A program made the translations under genes and the position numbers. Below the pieces are notes generated by a model. That model did not search any database. It saw nothing but the letters and a program-made list of their open reading frames with translations, and was not told the origin of the DNA. Below, piece by piece: positions 10,546-22,510 of a stretch of DNA of 64,000 nucleotides (positions are counted from its first letter, which is position 1; each line of letters opens with the position of its first letter). Source of the DNA: Phaeoceros laevis (Eukaryota; Anthocerotophyta; Anthocerotopsida; Notothyladales). The stretch spans positions 311,350-375,349 of the forward strand of contig JBNGIQ010009481.1 of assembly GCA_049999765.1 (NCBI GenBank), read 5' to 3'.

Positions 10546-10955
10546 CCGAGTGGCCAAGAGGTCAACCGCCAGAGTGAGAAGAGCTGCCATCATGGCGATG
10601 AATCCAGAAAAGCCTTAGGGAAATTTGGTCCATGGCCGTTCAGGCAGGCAGGGATTGGCCAGAGTCTCCATTGCGTCGGGCAACATGTGCACGAAGGCGG
10701 TGGCCAAAATGACTCCTGCTGCAAATGACTTGGTGACGAAGAACAAGTTGCCCTATGCATCTGGGCTCAAAACTTCAACTTTCTCCCGATGAGAGGAATC
10801 AACACTCCCAAAGTGCTGGCCACCAGACTTGAAGCCATACATAGCTGCGGCTTTCAGCCTCCCCGCCACATCCAAAGTTCTGTCTGCAATCTTCAAGGCC
10901 AACGCTGCAATCCACAGCTTCGGCCATGGTGTCCGCGGCCGCTGTCAAGAACGGT
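10546..10955 (-). pseudogene. ZIP-family metal transporter, N-terminal half (broken)
   Basis: The minus strand encodes SLVASTLGVLIPLIGRKLKF, a stop, then [42 protein letters not shown], a stop, and GFSGFIAMMAALLTLAVDLLATRYYE. These are transmembrane segments 1-3 of a plant ZIP transporter. The piece stops exactly where the other ZIP half (5.63-6.52 kb, opposite strand) begins, so the two were probably one gene. A reading-frame change precedes SLVAS and two in-frame stops are visible. Confidence 0.8.
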
Positions 10956-11144
10956 CTACTTTGCACAGGTTACCTAAGCTTGGAATTCATACATCTGTAT
11001 CTGGAATTCTCCCATTTGACAAGCCCCAGCCAGAGCAGGATGTTCCACATTTGCATCGCGGTCTTGGAATTCTCACCGAGGATGATAAGCGCAGGATTGT
11101 CCGGATACTGTCCTCGAGAATCTGAGCTTCTTGGCAGTGATTAC

Positions 11145-11297
11145 AAGTTGAACTCCTGTAGTTATGAGTTTTTTTTAGCGACAATGGCACGGCTCTTTAT
11201 ATATCAAAGCTCCACTAATCAAGTTGAACTCCTGTAGTTATGAGTTTTTTTTTAGCGACAATGGCACGGCTCTTTATATATCAAAGCTCCACAATCA
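11145..11297. repeat. Tandem duplication of a 76-bp unit
   Basis: Two adjacent, nearly identical units (11145-11220 and 11221-11297) begin AAGTTGAACTCCTGTAGTTA and end in CAAAGCTCCAC. They differ mainly by one T in the poly-T run. The second runs up to the gap. Confidence 0.9.
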
Positions 11298-11304
11298 TGG
11301 AGCT

Positions 11305-11404
11305 NNNNNNNNNNNNNNNNNNNNNNNNNNNNNNNNNNNNNNNNNNNNNNNNNNNNNNNNNNNNNNNNNNNNNNNNNNNNNNNNNNNNNNNNNNNNNNNN
11401 NNNN
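11305..11404. other. Assembly gap (100 N)
   Basis: One hundred Ns between the 76-bp duplication and the 11.4-kb tandem repeat. Collapsed repeats are a likely cause. Confidence 0.95.
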
Positions 11405-11415
11405 AAACGGCGTTG

Positions 11416-11592
11416 GTCTCGCTGATTTTTTGGTCGAGAAACAGCTTATTGTTGGTCTGGCTGATTTTTTGGTCGAGAAACAGCTGATTTTTGGTCGAGA
11501 AGCACTATGGGATTGAACCCTGATTTTTGGTCGAGAAACACTATGGGATTGAACCCTGATTTTTTGGTCGAGAAACACTACGGGATTGAACC
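11416..11592. repeat. Tandem repeats containing GATTTTTTGGTCGAGAAAC
   Basis: Five irregular copies of TGATTTTT(T)GGTCGAGAA. The last three are followed by CACTA(T/C)GGGATTGAACCC, giving a unit of about 38 bp. No coding meaning is evident. Confidence 0.85.
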
Positions 11593-12137
11593 CAGTTCTT
11601 CACTTTGGAAGGCCCAAGTCCCAACCACTTGGATGTCCCCAAGGGGACAACTCCTCTAGTTATGAGTTGGCTGACAGATGTCAGTCCAATTCCTCCAACA
11701 GGCCTGCGTCTCGCGAGGACGGACTGAAAGGTCAGGAATGGCCATGGCAGCCCCGGCAGAGGTCAGGCAAGGCCATGACGGCTCCGGCAGGATGGAATGT
11801 TGACACTTCGAGCTGTAGTCCCGCCAGCATGAAGGCGAGTTCAACTTCCTCCCGTTTTAGACAGCCTAAATGTCGCCATGTTGCTACTTACCCCTGTCAC
11901 TACTTACCCCTGTCACATGATTGATCAATGGCCGTCCAAAACCCTTTTTTGACGGCCGTCAAGCCGAAAGTGGTCACATGACGAACGGCCGTCGCTCATG
12001 AGTTATAACTTGTATTTGCCCGTATCCTTTGAGGTTTCACCGGATAGTCGGGTTGGACGGGTTATGACTGGTATGCAACTCACGTCAGGCATATCATGTG
12101 CCTCGTCTGCCATCTACGGCCCTCGTCTAGCGCCACC

Positions 12138-13427
12138 ATGGATCCTTTTGAGATGTTGATGCTCTAGCTTGTTGCCGTCAATGAGGACGTCCCTCCATTA
12201 TTAATTACATTGGTGCTTCTACAAGCTCCTCCACCAATTATGATCATCATGCAATGTCTTGCAGTATATGGGCGTATGCAAGGCAATCATTCCCGACCTA
12301 GAACTTGGTGGGTCTTCCCTCGTCAGGTCACATTTTGGGAAGAAATACAAGAAGGTGTATGGCTAGACGAGGCTCACACAAGAGGAGAAGACATGTGGTA
12401 TAAGACCGTGCGTATGCATTCAGACTCTTTTGCGGTGCTAGTTGATTTGATTTCATCTTTCTTAGAGCAGTCTCCCGATTATGTGCGTGCCCCTGTTCCA
12501 AAGCGCAAAATTATTGCTGTGGTGCTTGCTCGCCTAGCTTCAGGTGACAGACCAAATCATTTGGCACAACAATTTGGTTTGGCGCGGTCAACAATTATAA
12601 AGTATATACCGAAATTGTATGTGACATTTTATCAAGCAAAGATAAAATAGTAGTAGTAGTAGGGGGTGGACACGCCGACGTCTCGTGTTAGGAAAGTTTT
12701 CTCCAAGTTGGTCAACATACCAAGTGGTCACCGCATACAAAACATCATGGATGAGTTTGAAGATCTATGTGGATTTCCACAAATGGTGGGAGCTGTGGAC
12801 GGGTCTCACATAAAATTGAAATATACACCACCAAAAAATCTTGTGAATTCCCATGATTACTATTTCAGACATAAGTGTTATTCACTGCTTCTCCAGGGAG
12901 TGTGTGATGCGAAGAAGATGTTCTAGGACATTGCGTGCCTGCGTTCAGGAAGAACTCGTGATGCTCAACATTTAAGGATTTCATCACTCTGGCAAAAAAT
13001 GACAAGAAGACAAGTGTTAAAACTCCTTATCCAGAAGGTGGGAAGGGTACATATAGGTCCATGGAGAGCAGAGGACAAGGCATATCCTATACAACATTAA
13101 TAAGGCCATTTGCTAAATCAGGAAACGAGGATCATGCAAAGTTTAACAGAGTGTTAGTAGAGGAAGAGTTGCCATAGAAAATGCATTTGATATTTTAAAA
13201 AATAGATGGCAATACTTCGTGATTTAAATGTATGCTTACAGGATGCATCAATGGTTACACTAGCATGTTATGCACTTCACAACTTCTATATACTTCAAGG
13301 AGAAGCATCAAGTGATGAGTCTATTATGGATGACATGAACAACAATGATGAAGATGACCTTGAAGAAGATGTTTTATCAGAAGCACTACAAAAGTTTGTA
13401 GGAGAAAGAGTCAGAAGTAACTATTAG
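12138..13427 (+). pseudogene. Harbinger transposase (DDE nuclease), broken
   Basis: The ATG at 12138 opens MDPFEMLML, followed by a stop. The frame then continues as TFWEEIQEGVWLDEAHTRGEDM, VPKRKIIAVVLARLASGD and FGLARSTIIKYIPKLY to a stop at 12650. The next block (12666-12926) has GFPQMVGAVDGSHIKLKYTPP, holding the first catalytic Asp of the DDE nuclease. The rest survives in several frames, with VAIENAFDILKNRWQ near 13170-13210 and a last frame at 13206-13427. Several stops and frameshifts make it inactive. It is homologous to the stub at 61.98-62.26 kb. Confidence 0.85.
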
Positions 13428-13480
13428 AAGATTGGAAGCTACGAAATATAGAGGAGTAGCTACGAAACACAGACTGGAAG

Positions 13481-13745
13481 CTACGAAATACAGAAATGTA
13501 TGTGCACCCGAGGGTTGTCTACATCCTCCGTCTCCTTCGGTGACGGTTGCTTGTCCCGAAACATTTTGTCAACAAGCCTCTCCATAAAGCTTAATTTTTT
13601 TGCTTCTATTGTCACCATCTGAGTAGTATAGTCCTTGATTGTTGCCTCTAATTCTTTGCTACCTGGACTGGATGAAGCTTTCCTTTTGGTCACCTTTTTC
13701 CCTTTAACTCTAGGCCTCTCCTCTGATTTGGGTACACTTGATGAA
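13481..13745 (-). pseudogene. Harbinger Myb/SANT-like protein, C-terminal part
   Basis: The minus strand reads ERPRVKGKKVTKRKASSSPG, then a helical tail with KKLSFMERLVDKMF. The same pattern (DRPGVRGKRNSKRKAS, then KKLSVMERLVTKLF) occurs in the 61.7-63.6 kb element. In PIF/Harbinger elements this second protein helps the transposase reach DNA and the nucleus. The N-terminal Myb-like fold is missing here. Confidence 0.65.
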
Positions 13746-14440
13746 TTGGCCAGCCGGGTCGATGCTAAGTTGGGGTTTTAAGAACCCTAAAATAAGTATA
13801 TAATGACCGGGAGACCATCGACGGTTTGCAGTTCCCGTGTACGACGGTATTTGGGCCGTCGTTTGAAACTGTCATTCGCGGCCGTCCAAAACCAACTGCA
13901 CCGTTGATTCAATGGCTAAATTGTTCATTTCGGCCCTCATGTGACACCCCTAACTGTGACGACACCGTTTGGGCCTCGGGCCCATTCCCTTTGATACGGT
14001 GGATTTTATCACTATTCGTAGAAATCTGATATTATTTTGTATTGCTATCTAGTATTTACTAGTGACTCTTGAGATCTTAGCTTAGTTGCAGGAATCGGCG
14101 ATTCATTGAAATAAATCGGCAATTCATTGAAATGAATCGTCGATTCATATGTAAGTTACCGTGATGTAAGTAGGAATCATAAGGTAACTTTCATTTTATA
14201 TGGTTGGATAAAAAAATCAGAATACTGTATTAATACGGTATGAATTTTCGAAGTTAGCACATAGTTACCCGTTGCGCCCGCTCGTCGAGTGCCCGCTTGT
14301 GGAGTGCCCAAGGCCGCCATTGCTCGCACTAGGACCCGCAGCCTGGGATCGCGGCCTAGAATCGCAGCCAAGCACCATGGGTTGGAATCGCAACCGGGCA
14401 TCGGGGCCTGGAATCGCGGCTAGGCATCGGGGCTGAGGCC

Positions 14441-16498
14441 ATGGTAGGCTGGCGGCCAAGCGATAACAATAATAATAATAGGTCTACACGCGCTATGCCG
14501 ACTCCTCATGAGAATCGAGCACGCTGCCGGTGGTGTGATAATAGGCGTGGTGCACAAGTGCAGCCAGTTTCTGCGCAACATATGTCCCCAAGTATAAGTG
14601 CAAGTCAGGGTGTGGACCTAGATAACTATGAAGAATTCAGTGAGTTTCCAGATGATGATACATACCTTGACGTATGTCATGGTGAGGAGTCAATGCATGA
14701 AGACGAGGCAATGCATGATGAGGAGCTAATGCACTATGAGATACAAGCACAAGCTACTGTAGCTCATGATTCTGAACCAGAACCCACAGTGGAACTGAGG
14801 ACGAGCGCAAGGAGGCATACCTCGTCTCCATCCGAGTGGGATAACCCACCGCTGACTGTAAGTTCTTTCCTCGTCCAGGAAGATGTTGACATTGTGAACC
14901 TGGATGAACCACAGTCATACAAGGAGGCTCTTGCATCACCCGTGGCAGCCAAATGGGTCGAGGCTATTAACTCGGAGCACAAATCCTTGATGGATAACGG
15001 AACATGGGAATTGGTGAATTTACCACCTGGCAGAAAAGCAGTCACCTGTAAATGGGTGTTCAAAATCAAACTTAAGGCCGATGGTAGCATCGAGCGATAT
15101 AAGGCACGGCTAGTGGCCAGGGGGTATAGTCAGGTCGAAGGCCTGGACTATACAGAAACATTCTCACATGTTGTTCGAGCCACATCCCTCAGAGCGTTGT
15201 TTGCCATTGCAGCACAAAAAAGATTATGTAATGGAGCATATGGACGTTAAGACCGCGTTCCTGAATGGAACGCTTGAAGAAACTATATATATGCGGCAGC
15301 TTGAGGGGTACGAAGACCCTGCACATCCAAATAAGGTGTGTAAGCTTATAAAAACTATCTATGGGCTTAAACAGTCGCTGAGAGCTTGGTATAAGAGAAT
15401 AGATACTTACTTGAAGCAATCAGGGTTCGAGCAAAGTACATTGGATTCTAATGTGTATCTCCTAAGAGATGCCGAAGGTGTAGTGTTCTTGGCATTGTAT
15501 GTTGACGATGCGATCATCGTAGCTAGCAGCCCCAAGCTCATGGCCAAAATCAAGGCAATCCTTAAGTCAGAATTTTCTATGACGGACTTGGGATTGCTGA
15601 CATGGTTCCTAGGTATTCAGATACTACAAAATCTAGCGAACCATACAGTGTTCATACATCAAGGGCAGTTCCTCACCCAAACATTAGCTAAGTTCAGAAT
15701 GACGGATTGCAAGCCAGCACCAACACCTATGGCTGCTGGTGAAAAGCTTACACAAGAACAAAGCCCGAAGGATGAGCATGAAAGGCAATGTTTAGATGGA
15801 GAAGGTCCCATACAGACCTGCTGTGTGCACTTTGATATACTTCAGAAACTGGACTAGGCCGGACCTGTCACACTCTATAGGTGTTTCAACACAGTTTTTG
15901 ACGTGTTACGGGCCTGCATACTGGACAGCAGTTCAACGCATTATGCGTTATATGAAAGGAACCCCCAAACTTGGGCTACTATACAAACAGAAGCCAAAGA
16001 ATTTACTGAGCACTAACCTGTTTCAGTGATGCTGATCGGCCATCAGATACTGATACACGTAAATCTATATCTGCAAATTGTCTGATGCTCGGCACAAATG
16101 AATGGGATTCCACGGTGATCTCGTGGTATAGCAAGAAGCAACAGGTAGTTGCTCTGTCCTCCACGGAGGCTGAGTATGCAGCCACTGCTACAGCTGCACA
16201 AGAAATCATTTACACTCGTGAGCTGTTAGCATCGCTTGGGGAACCACAGGATGGGTCAACGCTACTACTATGCGATAATCAATCGGCCATAGCACTAGCT
16301 CAGAACCCCATAATGCATTCCCGTACAAAGCACATAGAAATTAAACATCACTTCATACGGCAAGTGATATCTAGTGGACAGGCTAACCTCCAGTATGTGC
16401 CGACTGGGGAAGACATAGCAGATCTACTGACTAAGGCACTTGCAAGAGACAAGCATGAGAAATTCTGCAAGGCTTTTGGGTTAACAAACTGCCCATAG
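14441..16498 (+). pseudogene. Ty1/Copia retrotransposon polyprotein fragment (RT-RNase H)
   Basis: This is the 3' half of a Copia pol gene. An acidic linker leads into reverse transcriptase: WVEAINSEHKSLMDNGTWELV, CKWVFKIKLKADGSIERYKARLVA, MDVKTAFLNGTLEE, and the catalytic LYVDDAIIVA near 15498-15530. RNase H follows: ISWYSKKQQVVALSSTEAEYAA, LLCDNQSAIALAQNP, HSRTKHIEIKHHFIR, and DLLTKAL to a stop at 16496-16498. At least three frameshifts (near 15.23, 15.80 and 16.02 kb) break it. Gag, protease and integrase are absent and I see no LTR pair, so it is a 5'-truncated dead copy. Confidence 0.9.
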
Positions 16499-18430
16499 TA
16501 TATATGCACCCACTAAGCAGAGGTAGAGACAGCACTAATCTTCCCTATAGGCTGTCAACTCTTGAAGCGGCGGAACGGCATCACAGTGGTGCACCTGTAC
16601 CAGAGCTCTGCACATTCAAAACAACCAAGTTTCATTGGGAGCACTTGTCAGGATCTAGCAACTAGCAGAAATGAGGAATTGCGCAAGCAAAAGGAGCAAG
16701 AAGGTGACTAACCATAGCGGATAATTAGTCCTCCCTGTTCTGTGAATTCAGATCCTGCGTACATAACCCGCTCCATGCAATATGGAAGCATGCGGTATGG
16801 CGCATCTGACGCAAGACGAGGAAACACTTGCAGCAGCCTCCAGCGGGCGTGCACTGCCTCCAACTCTTCCTCGACACTGTAAAGGTTGGCGAATTCCCTG
16901 CAAAGAGAGCACGGCCTGCGGCGGCGCAGCTTGGCGAGAACGACGAGTCCACCAAGGATGCACAGCACACACACGAAGCACGGAGAACCTGGCATCCAGA
17001 CCATGGTGGCGGAGCTCGGTAGCGGCGCAGTCGGAGCGGGAGGATGAAGCGAAAGTCGGATGTGAGAACTGACAAGTGTCGGACAGCCCTAACCCTAGCG
17101 GCTGGCCCGGCATAAGTATGCGGCGTTTGGTTTTTGGTGTGTTGGTTTATTTATTTCTCTGTCTAAGTGGGAGTAGGAAAATAGTAAATATAAGTTATTT
17201 ATTATTTAAGTAGCTAGAAAAATAGGCATAAAGTATTTAATTAAGTAATTAGAAATAATTAGATATGAAACGCGGTAGCGTTTCATATAAGGGTCACAAC
17301 CGAACTCAACCGCCGTGTGTCCGTCCACGGGGAACAGGCACACCGCCTCACATGTGACTTCTTGGCACAGCAGTGCCCAACTATGATTCAGAATCATTCT
17401 ACAATTTCCTACTTGCTCTCATCTATCGATCCTCCTGAACGTCTTCATCCGCTTACGACTGATGAAGACACGTGACGAACAATGCGTGGACGTATAGAGA
17501 AGGTTGTGCGACATTTTTACACACCTGCCGAGGATGGCTGAGTGGATTGCGAGCTGGGAGAGTGGGGGTCCCCTCCCCGCCGGGACTCGTCTAACAATAC
17601 CTGCCCGCTCACGCTCCACATTAGCATCTGCCCACCTTTTCTGCAACATGCCACAGAACTCCCAAACCGATATCCACTCCCACTATTGAGCGTCCCATTC
17701 CCAACACTCTCCATTCCATGATATAATTCGATCCTCAACATATGAAATCCACAAACTTTGTTTCTCCAGCACGGCAAATTCTTCGGCCACTCTCCTGCCT
17801 TCAAAATATTAAAGTCGTTCTGCCCGACACCATCCAACATCTCCACCAAGGCTTCGTATTGTTCTAAGGAAAGATCTCTTATATGAAAAGTGCGTATATG
17901 GATCTCAGAATGGAAACGACTTACTGAGATATGACCACACCTCTCGCACGATGGCAAATTTAACAAAGTGCAATATTGTGCTCAACGTGATGGTATCTTT
18001 AGCAAATACCATAGTTCCTTGTCCACGAGTTGCAGACGGGCAACATCGTGAGGCAACAAGGACAAGTGGCCAACGCCTCCCACACCGTGCTGCACACTTA
18101 TTTCAATCCAGCCATTCTAGAACAGAACAACTATTGTGTCTTTCGGATTATTCCACACAACCTAAGTACCTACATCCTATAAAGGTTTTCATGCTGACCC
18201 ATCCACACAAAATTCTTCATATTTCGTGTTTTCGTTGGTGCCTGTGATGATGCCCTCCAATGATGATGCCCTCCAAGGCGTTGCAGCGCGTGCTACGCCT
18301 CGGAAGTTCCTTCGGCTCATGTACCTTCCGCCCTACGACCCGGCCGCCTCCAACTTGGCTTCACCCCTTGCACGGTAGCACACGGTAACGGGCCAGCTAG
18401 CTTGTCAGCTACTCAACACAACAAACAAAA
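16499..18430. other. Intergenic, no gene recognised
   Basis: Short antisense frames at 16.7-17.1 and 17.5-18.0 kb lack ATG starts or family resemblance. The stretch 17.15-17.29 kb is AT-rich and contains a 10-bp-stem hairpin at 17264-17287. It may include the unrecognised 3' end of the Copia element. Confidence 0.5.
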
Positions 18431-19270
18431 TTAAAAATGGTTAGAAGGGGATGGATAAAATCTCGTCCCGTCCTGCTCTGCTCAATCCATTCCTCCTTCG
18501 TTCCACCTGCCAGCACAATGCACAGTCTGCCCTGCCAACAACATTGTGGTAGGCAAAAGAACAGTAAGAAAAATGTTAGAATCTTGAGGCTCCTCTACGT
18601 CACTCCATTAACAGCCCGGTCCGCCTCCTACGAATCAGCAGTGCGTCCGGCCCAGACAGCTTAACATCTCCCTTCTTCAAAAGTGTTAAGGAAGGGGAGA
18701 GAAAAATTCGTCCTTCTCCTCAAAATCCGTCCACTTGCTCATGGCTAGCGCCAGGACTTGGCCACACTGCACCTGATTTGACTGGTTGCACCCACAGCTC
18801 CATCCTGGTACCACCACTCGTCCGTCCACTTGCTCAACAGTCCCTTCGAAAAATGAAAAGAGGAGGGAAGAAAAATCTCTCCCTGTCCTCCTCACACGCC
18901 GTGCATTCCCACTGTCTGACCGTGACCTCTCCCTTAGCACCCAGCAGAGTGGCCGGCCTAACCGCCTGCCGCCTGGCCAACAGCACCGTCACAAGCACAA
19001 ATAAATTAAAGAAACACAAACATTAAGAGAGGGAGAAAAATTCTCTCCCTCACAAGCATGCTCGCCTACCCGCCTACGGGCTACTCCTTAGCCTGTCCAG
19101 TGCCTGGTCCGTGCCCACGGTCACACGGCCTCACTGCTATCACAGCCTGGCCATGGTTTAAAACCAATTAAAACAGAAAAACCGCTAATGTTGGGGCACA
19201 GGGAGATTCACTCCTCCACAATCACACGCGCCTGCTGGGATTACGTCCTCCTAACGCTATGGAGTGCCAT

Positions 19271-19279
19271 GGCACGCAT
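19271..19279. repeat. 9-bp target-site duplication, left copy
   Basis: GGCACGCAT directly precedes the left MULE terminus. The same nine bases follow the right terminus at 22979-22987. Confidence 0.9.
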
Positions 19280-19510
19280 GCCTACACATCGATACCCAAT
19301 GAAAGTTAATGCCTGGCACAGCCCGTGCGATACGGCTGTGCCAGGCCATCGGGTTTGCGCCTTACCTCATTTCGTTTCGCCCAAAGCCGCTCTCTCCTCC
19401 GTTTCTCTCTACCGTTTCCGCTGCTTCTTCACCTCACCGGTCCCGTAAACTGGTGTGATCGCCCGCGCGGCATGAATCCGCGCGGCATGAATCCGGGCCG
19501 CGCCGTTCTC

Positions 19511-19910
19511 NNNNNNNNNNNNNNNNNNNNNNNNNNNNNNNNNNNNNNNNNNNNNNNNNNNNNNNNNNNNNNNNNNNNNNNNNNNNNNNNNNNNNNNNNN
19601 NNNNNNNNNNNNNNNNNNNNNNNNNNNNNNNNNNNNNNNNNNNNNNNNNNNNNNNNNNNNNNNNNNNNNNNNNNNNNNNNNNNNNNNNNNNNNNNNNNNN
19701 NNNNNNNNNNNNNNNNNNNNNNNNNNNNNNNNNNNNNNNNNNNNNNNNNNNNNNNNNNNNNNNNNNNNNNNNNNNNNNNNNNNNNNNNNNNNNNNNNNNN
19801 NNNNNNNNNNNNNNNNNNNNNNNNNNNNNNNNNNNNNNNNNNNNNNNNNNNNNNNNNNNNNNNNNNNNNNNNNNNNNNNNNNNNNNNNNNNNNNNNNNNN
19901 NNNNNNNNNN
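19511..19910. other. Assembly gap (400 N) inside the MULE
   Basis: Four hundred Ns between the left TIR and the 3' end of the transposase region. Confidence 0.95.
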
Positions 19911-20199
19911 CTGCTGAGCTGCGAGTGTGCGAACTTGGTGCACGGCTTGTTCCACAATTGCGGAAATATCAAAACAAAGGTCCTTATGCTCAAAAGAAAT
20001 GTCAGCAATCTCCTCACATCCTGCTCGAATTGTGTCCAACCTTCTTTGTTGGGTTTGCTCAAAACGTGATATTTTCGCACGAGCCGACACCAAGCTGCTG
20101 TCTGGGACCACCATTTTTGGGTTTTCCTTGTCCTGAAGCCAGTATGACATGGCTAAACTAGATGTTGCATCCCCATCAGAACAGTAGGCAGCGTTTACG
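19911..20199 (-). other. Open frame after the MULE transposase stop
   Basis: On the minus strand a frame overlapping the end of the transposase stays open for about 100 codons into the gap (from VKERVNVNAAYCSDGD to AVHQVRTLAAQQ). It may be a continuation of the transposase after a one-base shift or an unseen splice, or an independent second MULE gene. It is rich in charged helical segments (RFEQTQQRRLDTIRAGCEE). No family recognised. Confidence 0.4.
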
Positions 20200-22510
20200 T
20201 TAACCCGCTCTTTCACTGGCAACGTTCCATCTTTGCAAATCCCAAGTAACTGACCAGTGTACCTTTATCACATGCTTGCAGATGAAGCCCTTCAATCCCA
20301 TAGGACAAGTGCACGTAGCCCAAGGTGAACATGCATGATCAATGACATACCAAACACCCTCACATGTGGAAGATAAACAGTGAGCTGGACCTTGCAACCC
20401 TGCTGCTGTAGGGCATGGCAGAATCACTGAGTTCACCGGAATTTGCTCGGCCTGGAGAACTGCATGCTCCATCAAAAACTCTTGTTTCTTGTTTCGAACA
20501 TACCCTCCCTCCTTAGTGAAGTGCTGATACCAGTAATGTCGTGCCACCACAAAAACCAGCTGGTATAGCAGCCAATCTAATTTGCGGGCTGGGAGAGTAG
20601 CTTTGGAAAAAGATACTCGTTCTTTCAGGAAACGATGAAATGCTTCCACTGCTGAGGTAGTATTTTGTCCAGCATGTGGAAATAAGCGTGCATTACAAAT
20701 CCACATGTCTGCAAAAAAAGCAAGTCTTCGGCAATGGAGCCTAGTGGTTCAAGACTGGCAAATGAAGTCATGAGAGGCATTCAGTGACTTATTCAAGATT
20801 CAACTCCAAAACAAAACTAGCAAATACCTACCCATTATAGAATCCCATTGCGCCTTAAAATATGAAACAAAGGCTGACTGTTTGACTTCCCACTTGGCAT
20901 AGAACGCAGATAGCATAGACCTTGCACTTGTCAAACACACAGCTGATGTGGCTGCACCTTGAACATACATAATTCCACCAAGTTCTTCCCAGATTGCTTT
21001 TCGGTCTTCTATATCACGCACTTTACTCAGCAGCTGACGTCTCCAAGCTTTACGCACATGCCATAGGCATAACATGATTGGCATGTTATGTGACCACACC
21101 TGTTGAATTGCTGATATCTCAGCCTGACAATCATCTACAATAAACGAGCTCGGAATCCATGTAGGGTCACGTTTCAAGGCATGCAATTTAAAAGCAGAAA
21201 GCCATGGAACCATGGATGCAATTGTTGCCTCCTTACATATCACCCACGCAATAGGTACTCCGTTAAAATGAGGGTCAAAAACCATGATAGTAAACAGATG
21301 ATACTTGTACTTGTTCGTACCGAATGTGGCATCCATTGCTAAAACGCTATGGTTTCCATACCGTATCATGGCCTCCAACATGAATGGAGTCTGAATTCCC
21401 AAGCAGAAAGGCCTGTCATCAGGTGCCAAGTAAAAAACCAGAGAGGTATTTTGTGCTAGCCACATGGAAACGGAGGTGCAGTCGTCAGAATGAAGCTTAT
21501 ATTCACCTACGTCCAACTGGGTTGCAATATTCAGAACATCTTGGCGCAACATATAATCATCTCTGACCTGTTCATATGGCTCTATCGAATTGTTTACCTT
21601 CATATAAACAGCATCTTTATGTCGCCGCATGATTTCATCGATGGGCACCTTGCAGTACAAACAATGGCGGATCCACTCTTTCTTCTCATGGGAAAGCCAT
21701 GCTGCTCGGGCATCCCGCCCTGTGTAAGTGGAACCATGACAAATGGCAGCAGCCAAGTCAGTGTGTTTGTCTTCGTACAAGCCAATCTCAACAACCGAAG
21801 GCCACAATAGCAACTGCTTCACACGAAAGTTAGCTTGGCATCCATGCTTCACACTTTCTCCTCTTGCAATTTTGCACTTCGCCGTTTGACTTGCTGTGGG
21901 ACCAAGGGGACTAGATTGCCTAAAATCTTCAGGACCGTATGAACACCAATACCTGAAGCAAAAAGAAGACAAATCCAACAACATAGTAAGGCTATCAGTT
22001 TAGAGGTAGCAGTGACTAACAGTTCATTCAAGACTACCAGTTCAGTTCAGAGTGGAAAGAACTAGACTAACAGTTCATTCAAGACTACCAGTTCAGTTCA
22101 GANNNNNNNNNNAAAGAACTAGACTAACAGTTCATTCAAGACTACCAGTTCAGTTCAGAGTGAATAGAACTAGATGGAATCAGGTGGTACCTCGTGTATG
22201 ATAGAGCCGTATGCACGGTTGGCGTAGCAGGTCGGGATTGCCTGTTGGGTCCTTTAGAATCCTTTTTATAGAAATTTGTCGGATGCTCTTTGTTCCTGCT
22301 CATGCCAACCACGAAATCCTGCACTCTATCCATTAAGATGTGGGCTACACGCACCATCCGCTGCTCTCCGTGTGCCCATTTCGAATGGCTTTGAGAGGAA
22401 CACATCCACTCCAAATCTGCAGCTGAGAAACATCCAGGCTTAGGTAATTGCACCACAAAGGGTGTATCAGGAGGCAGCTCCTCAAAATTTTTACAATCTG
22501 TACGATCCAT
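20200..22510 (-). CDS. MULE transposase (MULE domain plus SWIM zinc finger)
   Basis: Three exons on the minus strand, 22510-22191, 21952-20832 and 20708-20200, join in frame across GT/AG sites to 649 residues with no internal stop. The start is the ATG at 22508-22510. The catalytic core has VLAMDATFGTNKYKYHLFTIM (first Asp), SFIVDDCQAE (second Asp) and the CLWHVRKAW block typical of MULE transposases. The C-terminal CTCPMGLKGFICKHVIK is a SWIM zinc finger (CxCxnCxH). It would cut and paste the surrounding element by binding its TIRs. Integrity and flanking TIRs suggest it could be active, apart from the unresolved frame after its stop. Confidence 0.88.
22017..22163. repeat. Tandem repeat, about 50-bp unit, with 10-N gap
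   Basis: Three copies of CAGTTCATTCAAGACTACCA followed by GTTCAGTTCAGAGTG and AAGAACTAGACTAA lie in the first intron of the transposase. Ten Ns (22103-22112) replace a few bases in one copy. Confidence 0.85.

Larger units (their letters stand above)
11907..13950 (+). mobile_element. PIF/Harbinger-type DNA transposon, decayed
   Basis: An element of about 2.0 kb carrying a broken Harbinger nuclease gene on the plus strand and, on the minus strand, the end of the companion Myb/SANT-like gene, in the usual convergent layout. The right end read inwards is GGGGTGTCACATGA and the left end CCCCTGTCACATGA, so the inverted repeats are imperfect. Flanks are TTA on the left and TAA on the right, near the TWA target preference, but they are not a clean direct duplication. 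GGCCGTCCAAAACC occurs near both ends. A related but internally deleted element is at 61.7-63.6 kb. Confidence 0.75.

Noticed and set aside
14441-16498. Copia fragment as an intact retrotransposon
   Set aside because: Frameshifts break reverse transcriptase and RNase H, integrase and gag are missing, and no LTR pair is visible.
16708-17113. Overlapping minus-strand frames of about 100-120 codons
   Set aside because: Three frames over the same DNA, none with a recognisable motif. Cys/Arg-rich composition is typical of chance frames in GC-rich DNA.
17517-17966. 149-codon minus-strand frame
   Set aside because: Starts at TTG, has no family resemblance and lies in repeat-like intergenic DNA.
19325-20222. 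Long frames spanning 19.3-20.2 kb on both strands
   Set aside because: They are mostly translated Ns. Only the flanks outside the gap were considered.
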